This document shows, piece after piece, positions 15,201 to 27,200 of a stretch of DNA of 64,000 bases (positions are counted from its first letter, which is position 1; each line of letters begins with the position of its first letter). The stretch covers positions 432,001 to 496,000 of the forward strand of contig NC_092568.1 in assembly GCF_037975245.1 (NCBI RefSeq), written 5' to 3'. The notes under the pieces were generated by a model, which saw nothing but the letters and a program-made list of their open reading frames with translations, had not been told where the DNA came from and ran no database searches. The position numbers and the translations under genes were made by a program. Source of the stretch: Apostichopus japonicus (lineage: Eukaryota; Echinodermata; Holothuroidea; Aspidochirotida; Stichopodidae).

Positions 15201-18200
15201 ATCACTTTTTTTTTGTTTTTACCTCACTCTCCCATTAGTTTTTAATCCCTATCAATTACGCCTGCCCAATTATCATCTTCAAATGAACTTCACAGTTGCA
15301 GACAGGTTAAGTTAATAATTAAACATGGTATTGTTAACGTAGGCGTCGTCTGTCAAATACATTTCTAAATTGCAAATATCTAAAATATGACTAGTTACTA
15401 TGGAAACTGTTGATGGTACCGCTGTAACGTGCTATACTTTAAACAGCCAAAATCATCCAAAATACTTATCTAGTTATGGATCTTTAATGTTCAATAGGAA
15501 TAATGTAGGAAGAAGGTCATTAAAGAACTCAACTTTCACATTTAAAAAAAAAAATCGACGAAACGCATCATGACGTCATCACATTTTGTTATCTTCTGAT
15601 GACTTCTGATAACTATTTCCGTATAATTGGCACATTTTGCTTTATTAAAAAAATCCAACTTCTTGCCTCCATAGTTTTAGTTGATTAACCTTGAGTATGT
15701 TTTTTCCCCATTTATTTTACTGCTTTTCTACGAGGAGGGCTATAGGGCCGAGAGATAATGTGATATGTCCATTCAAACTATTTGCAAACATTGCAGGGCT
15801 TCAAATTAACGATTCGATGACAAGAAATTATCTGCTAGAAGTGAGGTTAATCGAGTTTACAGGTTCAACGATGCGATGATTTCTCTAACTATATATTTGG
15901 TCACATTACACATTGGTGACATTTCTCGTTAGATTTTTATCCAGGGAATCTCTTATAACTCAGTGACATTATACCCTGACAGCACATGACACGTCCCAAC
16001 CTTAGAATGAAGAGAGTCAACCACATCCAAGATAATATATTAAAATGTCAACCCAGAAGACTTTTCTTCTTTAAGTTTCCGTCTTTACTCTGCATGACTC
16101 TATATATGAGTTATTATAGCCATGTGAATACATCATCTTATGACGATGTATTATTCTCCTGAGAATATAGAAACATATATAGCAAAAAGCGTAATTGCTT
16201 TCGTTCTCTTCTGTAGTAGCTTGAAATATAAGAAGATATATAATAATGATGGATTTATTCAATTGATTGTTGTTAACTTTACGCGAATGAGACATCATTT
16301 ATCGTATTAGAAATTGACAACTGATATAGCCTAAAACATGTCTTTTGCTTGTTAAACTGTTGATGGTTAAATATTACTTTTCCCACCATCTCTCGCTGTG
16401 TGAGGAGACAACCATCTATCAAGTCCACAATTTTACAACATATGCAGCTATGTTAGCCTATAGTCCCAGCACTAATATGTTACCTAGTACTATATTAGCA
16501 TAGCCTAACGTACTATATAGAATAGAATGCCTGTAAAGCCTAGCTTACTTTCCTATTAATATCAGGGCTGAAGTTGGTAAGGTCAATAACTCTCGAGGCT
16601 AACGACCAGCTTTCGATGCAAGTAAAGTGTTCTAACAGAGCACTGTATTATTATTTTGAGTGACACTATATGCACAACGCCCATCACACACAAAAACAGA
16701 CACACACATACGCAGACACGACACACCCGACACACCCCTCGTACAGGTTTCACATAATAAACAGAAGTCTACCGTCTGATGTTAAAAAAGTGCGCACAAG
16801 ATTCCAATTTACAATTCCCAGCATGTATATCCTGCTGCTTCTCATTTGATATAATTTTGTGATTTGGCTTGTAGTCACTTCACGCCCACGGAAGATGGAT
16901 GCCGAATAATAGCAGTGATGTGCTTGGAAACCTTTGATAGTTTTGGTAACGAACGAATTTATTGTCAATATGTCGGTCTACCTGCCACCTTCTGTTTGCT
17001 GAAAGCTTTAATCCAGATTTGTTTAGTAAATTAAGTTCTCGATCAAGTGCTCTTTTTTGACAGATTTTTTTTTTTAAGTTGTAGAGATTTCTATCCATCC
17101 CCCCCCCCTTCGATCGTCTGCTAACAAGGTTATGATTAACATTGTGAAGTGAAGGTATGAGTAAACAAAAATGTGTGACGTGTTTCCCCAATGTGACGGT
17201 TATGATGTTTACAAGAGCTGAAGTATAGCTTGATCGGTTTACGTTGCCCTTGGGATTTTAGGTAGTATCTGTTTTTTACAAGTCAGATAATACGCAGTAT
17301 ACAGTACATATCTCACCAACCTACAAGTCAGAAAATAGTCTATACAGCTGAATTAAAATATATAGAACTATAAAATATGAGGAACAATACTTCCAAAATT
17401 GGATTTACCTTTTATAGAATCGAAAGGAGCTTCACTATAAATAGTGACATTAGGCACACAATTAGTTTCGATATATTGCAGTTTATTATGAAAAAGAAAA
17501 AAGCTGTCAGTCCAGCTTGTCTTTCTATACCACTTTTAGTCTTTGAAGAAAATGACCCTTTAAACATCTGAGACTCATCAAAGAAAGTGACTGAACTGTT
17601 AAATTTAACACAGTCGATTATGTCCAGTTTTCTCAGATGCATGCAACTAATTACTCAATCGAAAAACATAAGACATTTACTACGGTCCCAAATAACTCTT
17701 TTTTTTTCTTTTTCTTTTAACAATGCAGCAGTCAGTCTTGGCGTCACACATACACGATATAGCACAAACCAAACCTCACGCAAACATGAAACGAAAAAAC
17801 AAAACACACACAAAAGTGGAGCACCTTTCTGATGTCATATTGACCACAGCTGTACGGCGGTCACGAGCAGTCCACACAATAATCAAATAAATTTAAAAAT
17901 AACTATACCAGAGGGTTAATCATAAAAATCAAACAAACTCAGTTCGTTTACCTCTTCAGTTTTATCATGTTTGGTAATTAACACCACGTTAATTCAACCG
18001 CAATACACTGTGCCTTGCAGGCGTTTCTTCAGCGTCCACTAATTACGTCTTAATTATGTTGTCCCATGGGAATCCTTCCTGTTATGACGTAGGTGACCGG
18101 TGTGACGTAGTAATGTCACTGAAAGTTGAAGACCATTGCTGGCGCCAGTGTAATTACAGAAGTTTATAAATGTCCGTATTTAATATCTACTAGAAAGGAC

Positions 18201-21200
18201 AGTACAATTTTGTTAGATTAAGTTGTTTTTTGGTAGCCCTATTATGCAGAACTCGCCCCTACACTAATACCCACCCTACTAATATCCTCCACATAACACA
18301 ACACAACGCCCTATCTACCGCCCTGACCTAACAAAAGAGGTTGGGAACAATGTCTAAGACTTTCCCCACATTAACACATATGTGTCGGTAGAGTGGAATG
18401 GGTATAGCACAGGGGTGGTTTATCTATTGAAAATATGATTCCATATGTTCTCCATCCATGCATGTTATCCATCCAATTTCCCCACTCATCAACCGGCTCT
18501 CCTTCCACCCCTTCAACTCCCTTCTTCTAACCTCAACCTCCCTTCCTCCACCCCTCCACCTTCGTTCTACATCCCCTCAACCCATCCACCTTCCACCCTT
18601 CCCACACCTCCAAAAAGTAAAAATCCAAAGTCGACGATGTAAACTGTATGCATTCTATAGATCGTCGAGTAAACGCCTGCTCGTTTTTGTCATATACGGC
18701 TCCGTAGCAGGTTTCCTGTGGATTGGTTACCGTCCAATATTACTTGTGGACATAAATCAAAGCCTATATACAATTCACTCGAGCAAATTTTATGACACCT
18801 TGTAAAATGACGTCAGCAAATTGCCAACGGTCGTCTTGTTTTTGTCTTAATTACAGTCATCTAAAAGACAATTGGCTCCCATCATTGTGAGAATTCACAC
18901 TATATGAATACCACGGGCTTACAGTTAAAATTCTGTTATCTTTAATAGGCCATCAATGTTAACTCCAAAACTGATTAGCTGGAAGATTCCTAAAGTACTT
19001 TCCTGACCTTTCGAGTTTTGGATTAAGTTTAAGAATCATTACTTCGGTAGTTTTTTATTTTGTCCTTTTCGTCCATTAACTTTTAAATTTGTTTTCTCGG
19101 GAATATAATTAATTTCAATGATCAATCATTAAGGAGGTTGATTATTTTTTTCTTGAATAAACACCTCCTCGTGAGAAAAAAAATATCGAGGTCACTTTCC
19201 TTTCCTCTCCGAGAGAGTTCATTTCTAAACTTCTATTACGTTTTAAAATTTTTAGCTTGAACGTGAAGTAGATCATCAAAACTTGTGCTACGTAATCCGG
19301 ATATTAGTTTAATGTAACATACTGTTTTTTCTCTTCTTTTCTTTCTTTTTGTTCTGTTTTGGAAAGCAAAGTTACTAAGAATAGCGAGCAATATTGAAAG
19401 CATGATCGTTATTGATCAAGCTACGACAACCGCGTCCTTTAATTTCTGTTTAGTTTTGTGTGGGTGCGTGTGTGTGTGCATTTGTTTTGTATTCTGACTG
19501 TGGACTTGAACAAAGGAATTCGAAGTCCCCAGACGTCATTTCAAAGTAATCACCACGTCCACAGAAGAATTCTATTCTTTTTGAGGGGTATTGGAAAGGT
19601 TAGGGAACGTAGATTTGAACAATGGAAAACAATGGGATCCTCAGTCTGAATGAAAAACACACCTGTGTGTGTGTGTTCCACTCAAAACAATATTTGCTTT
19701 TAATTAATAACGAAAAACTGTTTTTAATCATTAAGACGGTTTTGTGACATACTTCGTCCTTCAGATTGATATCCCTTATAGGTTCGATCTGGAATTTACT
19801 TTCTTTATCTTTCAGGTTGATATCATTTCGTTTCATATTTCTTTATCATATCATTTAGATGGATATCGATTAGGTTCGATCTGGAATTTACTTTCTTTAT
19901 CTTTCAGGTTGATATCATTTCGTTTCATATTTCTTTATCATATCATTTAGATGGATATCGATTAGGTTCGATCTGTAATTTACTTTCTTTATCTTTCAGG
20001 TTGATATCATTTCGTTTCATATTTCTTTATCATATCATTTAGATGGATATCGATTAGGTTCGATCTGTAATTTACTTTCTTTATCTTTCAGGTTGATATC
20101 ATTTCATTTCATATTTCTTTATCATATCATTTAGATGGATATCGATTAGGTTCGATCTGTAATTTACTTTCTTTATCTTTAAGGTTGATATCATTTCGTT
20201 TCATATTTCTTTATCATATCATTTAGATGGATATCGATTAGGTTCGATCTGTAATTTACTTTCTTTATCTTTCAGGTTGATATCATTTCGTTTCATATTT
20301 CTTTATCATATCATTTAGATGGGTATCGATTAGGTTCGATCTGTAATTTACTTTCTTTATCTTTCAGGTTGATATCTTTTGATTTCATATTTCTTCATCA
20401 TATTATTTAGATGGATATCGATTAGGTTCGATCTGTAATTTACTTTCTTTATCTTTCAGGTTGATATCATTTCGTTTCATATTTCTTTATCATATCATTT
20501 AGATGGATATCGATTAGGTTCGATCTGTAATTTACTTTCTTTATCTTTCAGGTTGATATCATTTCGTTTCATATTTCTTTATCATATCATTTAGATGGAT
20601 ATCGATTAGGTTCGATCTGTAATTTACTTTCTTTATCTTTCAGGTTGATATCATTTCATTTCATATTTCTTCATCATATCATTTAGATGGAAATCGATTA
20701 GGTTCGATCAGTAATTTACTTTCTTTATCTTACAGGTTGATATCATTTTGGTTCTTATTTCTTTATCATATGAAATGTGTTTCATTTGTCATATTATATG
20801 TTTATCTATCGGCTGGTTGGTATAATTTCGGTTCTTAATTTAACTTGTTTTCTGTATCCTTCAGATGGGTATCCCTTAGGTTCGATTTGCAACTTTGAGA
20901 ACGGCCTTTGTGGTTGGAGAGGTTTGAGGTCATTTTGGTTACGTCATAGCGGACCTACCCAAACACGGTTAACTGGACCAAGCGTAGATCATACACAGGG
21001 AACATCAGATGGTGAGTCCATGTTTTCTCTCTCACATTTATCAACAATCGCAATGTTGCTTTTGTAAGAAACAAACTATAGAAATGAAACCACAGTTTCC
21101 ATTTTTAATTAATAACTAATTAATAATTAATAATTAATAACTCATCAAAAAACAAACACCAATTTGTCTCCCACTGTGCTTTGTTCACATTTTCACTTAT

Positions 21201-24200
21201 TTTGCTTATTAAGGATCCAGTCATTGTGAATGCACGACGGTCCTGTTGTGGTGTGCATTTTCCTGTTAGCCTGGTTTGAAGTTGGACCAAAACCCGATTA
21301 TTCTTTTAAGGATGACTTAAGGGCATAGACCGTTTCAAAATGAGTGGTATTAGTCCAGGTGGTATACTTCTGTATACCAATTGTTATTTTTGAGAAATGA
21401 CCTATTAGAAATATTAGACATAGGCCTATCAATCAAAGTGGCTGGACTAGTTAGTCTAACACACATACCATAAGGTTGCAGTTCCCTCAGGTGTAACACA
21501 AAGCTCAATAGCAGAACATAAGACATTTATGTACTGAAATACAACTATAAAGAAACTTAAAAGTGCATTAGAAATGTGTTATGGACAAGTGGTGTTGAAT
21601 GCTAGTCAATCTAACATTACCACTTTTGGTTGAGTCCTCATCAGTTTAACATTAATGGAGTATTGCAAAGGATAAGCATGTACTAAAACTGAATATATGG
21701 ACAACCGGAATAGCTTCTTCTTGTTCTTCTTCTTTTGCTTGGACATATCAGGACTGGTTCTCATTCAGCTTTGTGCAAGTATTTGCCCTCACAGCATTAA
21801 TTCATTTTCTTGTAGGTTATTACGTGTACACGGAGGCAGACTCGATGAAGAGTAATAGGACGTACACAGCTGTACTGAAGAGTCCATTGTTCGATCCTAT
21901 GCCATCTTCTCAAGATGAATCCATACAATGTGAGGTATAATACTGCATAATCATCAACTATGTAACTTAACGCTACGGTGTCTCTTTGGTGACATAGGTG
22001 ACATTTGAGGGTTGTCTCGTCTTCTGTCAATCTAACTACATTTCCAATCTACTCATTTCCAATCTTGCCTTTTTTAAATGATTGACCAATGCATCTATTT
22101 ATCCAGTTCATTACAACAATAACAAAAATGTCAAACAACAGAAAAACAACGGTACATTGGGTTTTGGCTGTGCATGTGAGGCTGTTGAGCCTATTTGGTT
22201 ACCCGTTGTTTATTATAATTAACACCCAAATAGTTAAACGATATCAATATAATTGGATATTGTTGTTTAATTTCTATTCAGTGCGACTTTTAAAGTCAAT
22301 AACATATAGAATAACTGTGTAATACAAAATACCAGGAAATATTTTTGGTTTTCTATTGGTCACTCGGTGTTACTAAAAATACCGATTGACGTCAGAATTA
22401 AATCGAATGTCCCAATTATAATAAGATTGACACAGCCATTCCATGTACTTTAAAGAGTGCATGAAGCAGAATTAGCGCTGTAACATTCCAAACCAGATTA
22501 TTTCATACATTACTTTGAAAATAGTACTTTTTTTTGAGTTCATCTAATTGAAGGAGATGTTATGACTTCCTGAAATTTCATGACGTAAACAAACTGTCTA
22601 AAGTCGTGATCATTCACGCCGCCACAACAACACACATCTTTTTTATCGCCCGCCGCACTATCTTCCTACGTATCGATTTGAATATATTATCTGCCAAATA
22701 TAAAAGTGGAAAGTCAATTTTCTTTGTCAAACGTGACATTCTATCACTAGATTCCCGTCACATTATTCCGTTCTTTCTCGTCAAAAGGTGACATTTTTCG
22801 CATATTTATGTTTTGCTTTATTTTATGATAGGTGACATTCTACTACCATCTTTTCGGTGATGGTATTGTATCGTTGTCTCTTTACGCTATCGATGAAGAT
22901 GACGATGAATCAACCTATATTTTTGGTCAAACAAGCAAGAGAGGTGACCAATGGTACAAAGCTGTCGAAGTGATTCAAAAAGTTTTTACTAAAAGGTAAT
23001 CTTTATTGTTGTAAATTTTTCTGATTTGTAGCTTGTTTATCATTTTCCGAAAACTCAAGCCGACGTATTTTGTGACCTCGCTCATCAACTTTGAACATGC
23101 AGTTTGTTAATTACCATTGAAAAGGAAGTCTGAATCAATTGATTCGCCCCTTGACCATGTGTCTAGTATATATTCCGTTCGGTATTTGACACGTGACACA
23201 TCACTCGAAGTAACACTGGTATGATCACATGGCTACAGACTCGGTTTGAGAGGTCTGGGTTGAGAGGTTTATTAAGTTCTTGGGATTTGCGTTCCCGAGC
23301 TCTGTCTTGGGTAACTTTTCTGGAAAATGTATTTCGAATGTAAACGGCAATGGAAATATGAAAATAGTTTTCTCATGAAATTGTGCTGCATGTGAAATGA
23401 ACTCACATTATTCCTCTGTTAAAAATTGATCTTGTTAATGACACTGAGATGAAATATTATTCCATGTTGCCGACATCGGATATCAAGACAATATTTGCAA
23501 GAGCAATATCATGATAAAATGTGGTCCCATGTTTTCAACATTTTATTTCACACACACACGCAAAGTATACAAAAATGCATGATGCATTTTGCATTTAACC
23601 CCCCCCCCCCTCTCTCCTTACCGAAACCAAATTGTCTCAAAGAGTTGGGGACACCCCTCCCCTTTGAGCCCTCCCCAGAACTGACGGACAGCCCCGTATA
23701 AAATTCCAAATCTTAACAGAGGAAAGAACCTATATGGTGTATTGAAAAGTCATATCAATATAAGCGTTAAGTAACTTAAGTTATCTGAATGGTGACAGAA
23801 ATTTGGCTTTTTCCCCTGACACCAAAACGGCTGACCACGCCGTTGATTCAGGATAACCACATAGATGAATTAATACTTACGAGGACTATATCCACATTTT
23901 GCTAGCGCATATTGATCCCATTCAGTAACGACATAACAAGTGTAGGGGGAACGTTGAAGTCTAATGTGATATAATGATGCTTACTTTGAATGGGAAAGTT
24001 CATGGTTTGAGAGGGGACAGGTTAGTTTCTTTGCTCTCAAACCAGAATAGTTATCAAGTTTTTACGCATTACGCAATGATGCATAAAAACCTCTTTAAAC
24101 CTGTTTTTCTCTTCTTTTTTTCTCAGATATTATCTCCAATTTGAAGGCCAGATCAAACCATTTGGAAAGACCCTTAAGGGGGATATAGCTATTGATGATA

Positions 24201-27200
24201 TTTCAATGAGTCCTAGTTGCTTTAATATCGATATCAGCAATCGAATCAACAATTACGAGGAATGTCTTGAACCCACTGCAACTACCGCTAGTCAACCAGT
24301 AATGACGTCACCAATAGCTGACTACTCTACGACTGCCTTTGAAGAATATGAAGGTAAACCATAAGTTATCCCTTATCGATCGTGGTATGTTCCATTCTAA
24401 GAAAGGGGCGGGATGGGGGGGGGGTGGTGGGTGCATGTTGCGGGAGAGGAAAAGGGCCGGGAAAGGTGATTAGAGACGGAGCGGGTGGTTATCAGTTGTA
24501 ATGATTTTAGTGATTTGGAATATCGCCAAAATGATTCGATCTCTTCATGGCATATCATTTTGCCTTAATCTCTTTGCTTATATATTTCACCCAATAATGG
24601 TAAACAAACAACCATTCCTTGGAGAGGTAAGAAAGGATAGATATCGTTTCAAGTGACCGCTTGCAACGTCATGGAAGTACCAATGGCGGTTTATGAAATG
24701 AATAAATCTTGTCGCGGAACCAGGTATAGGCAGTTTTTTTATTTGATTAAGTTGATTGTCTCTTTTTTTGGTTCCCAGCTTCAAAGAGAATAATATCAAC
24801 TCCCTACGCGACTCAAGAGCTGACACGAAATTGGACAAATGAAACGAAGTTTCTTTTCACCCCCTGTAGCCAAATCGGTCAAACTGGACCAAGTCAGAAA
24901 CAATGTGATCTTTTCTACCTACATTCAAATGTAACCGTGCGTGTGCGTGGTGGCGGCCTGCAGGAATGGGTCGTCCCGCGAAGTGGCATTTACAGGTCAG
25001 TATACCATTAGCATAACTGTAAACCTGCTATGAGGACTGTGTAAGGTAGCATAATTCCATATAAATGCACCATTTAATTATACACAAATTCGTCAAAGTA
25101 ACATGGTCTCTAAAAGAGTTGCAAAAGTTGTGTCTATATTACCTCCGTGCTATCACTAGGTTTTCGTCACAAGCCGTTTCACTAACCAGTTTATAAACAA
25201 ATTTTCCTACGCTGTATTTCGAAGGCCTATTAAACTTCCGAGATATTCACAGCACATGTACTTTCATGATATGTACACTTTGACATCCAAGTCACGAAAA
25301 TCAAGTGCTGTTTGTTAAAATATCGAAAAAGATATTCTCATGTAGTAATCCGGTACTTTTCCACGAAAATATCGGTCGATTAACACAAACCCTATATGGA
25401 ATATGTTACCGGAACAATAAAGGATGGCGCCATTCCTTATATAGTAGCATAGCCGTATATGGTACGACCGTATATGGTAGGGATGGTACAAACAGTATGT
25501 CTGATAATATTCTTGAACGTTAAGAAGCTATACTCTTCGTAATATCCTGGAATACTTTGGACGACCAGAGTTATTTTGATAACTTCTTTAACTATACTTT
25601 GAGATCAATACTGATATGTTTTTGGTTCTAGATAAATTTGTAATTTAACATTTCACTTTTCATGGAAATTAGAATAAAAGCACTTGGTGCTTCCGGTGGC
25701 AGTGGTGTCGAGAACCCAGGACCGTCCGCTGGAGCGTCTGCCCAGGCTGTCGTTAATCTTACTGCTGGATCCAAACTTCTGATTCTTGTCGGCCAAGCTG
25801 GACACAGCGCATGCTCAGAAAGGACCTTTCGCTTTCCCGGTGTTCAAACTATTTGTGATGGGATGTTGCCAACTTCGGAGAAGCAACGTCTAGGAAACAT
25901 CTCAGCTGGAGGAGGAGGTGGCGGTGGTGGAGGCTCTTATGTTGCTCTTTTGCGATCAGATAAACAATTGGATGGTTCTGTAGGCTGGGACGAAAGTTTG
26001 ATTCCTTTAGTGGTCGCAGGGGGAGGGGGAGGTCTATCATTTAGCCCGTCTACTGACGGAACATTGTCATCACATGGTGTTTTCAATGCCAGTTATAGTG
26101 GAATGGGTACCAGTGGGGTGCATGGTGATCCGACCGCTGATAATGTTCCCGGTGCTGGAGGAGGATGGTATGGAAATAATCTGAATAATACAAACGGACT
26201 GGCACTGGTATTTGGTGGAAGAGGGGGTCAGGGGTGCTGGAGAGCGTTTAAGGAACTCAAATGGCAGTTACCGGGTGGGTTCGGCGGAGGTGGGGGTGGC
26301 TGTACCGCTGGTGGGGGTGGGGGAGGTTATACAGGTGGTAATGTATCGTTGATCGATAGCCTTGCAGCTAACGGTAACGGAGGATCCTCGTATGTCTCCA
26401 ACTTGAGCCTTTCACCTGTAAAAGGTGAAAGTGGGGTGAACCTCGGACAAGGGGAGGTGTTAATAGAGTTAGTGATAATGTGCCCTGATAAAACGTTCGT
26501 ACCGTTCCATAGCAGGGTCAACGCATGCAATATACCAATCATTCCGATGTGGTGCTGGGTCGTTATCGTGATTGTGTTGTTAACATTGTTGGTTCTTTTA
26601 GGGTTAATCCTCTGGTGTAGGGTAGGGCTGAAGAGATCAGAGGAAGATCGGTTACGAGATGAACTTTCTCTTCTTAGGAAGAACGTCATGTCCGAGATAA
26701 ATCCTCTTTACGGTGCAAGAAAATCGGTGAAAGAGGAAGATTTTCCAGAATTGCCAAGGAATAGTCTCAAGCTTCTCCATCCTCTCGGTAATGGTGCCTT
26801 TGGAGAGGTTTACAAAGGGGCATATTTCCCCTCCAGAGAGAAAAACGAATCGATTAGCGTTGCTATAAAAACCTTGAGCAAAGAAGCCACGGATGAACAC
26901 AAAAATGACTTTCTAATGGAAGCTGTTCTTTTAGGAAGCTTAAAACATTATAATATCGTTAAACTCATCGGTGTATCATTTATCAGGGTGCCCAAGTTTT
27001 TAATCCTGGAGTTTATGGAAGGCGGAGATTTAAAGACATTCCTTCAAGCTAATCGTCCAACTTTTAATAATAAAACGACATTAAAAATGACAGATTTGCT
27101 AAGAATAGCGATGGATATAGTAGACGGTTGCAAATACCTTGAATCGTTACGGTTCATACATCGAGATTTAGCAGCTAGAAATATACTCCTGACATCAAGG

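Noticed and set aside
18445-18642. Pro/Ser/Thr-rich ORF in ALK intron 2
   Set aside because: C-rich low-complexity DNA; overlapping frames give similar composition and no splice sites fit.
25662-25672. ATG at 25662 as the start of an independent kinase gene
   Set aside because: The acceptor at 25671-25672 joins in phase with exon 7, and the combined protein matches ALK across the junction; the ATG is intronic.
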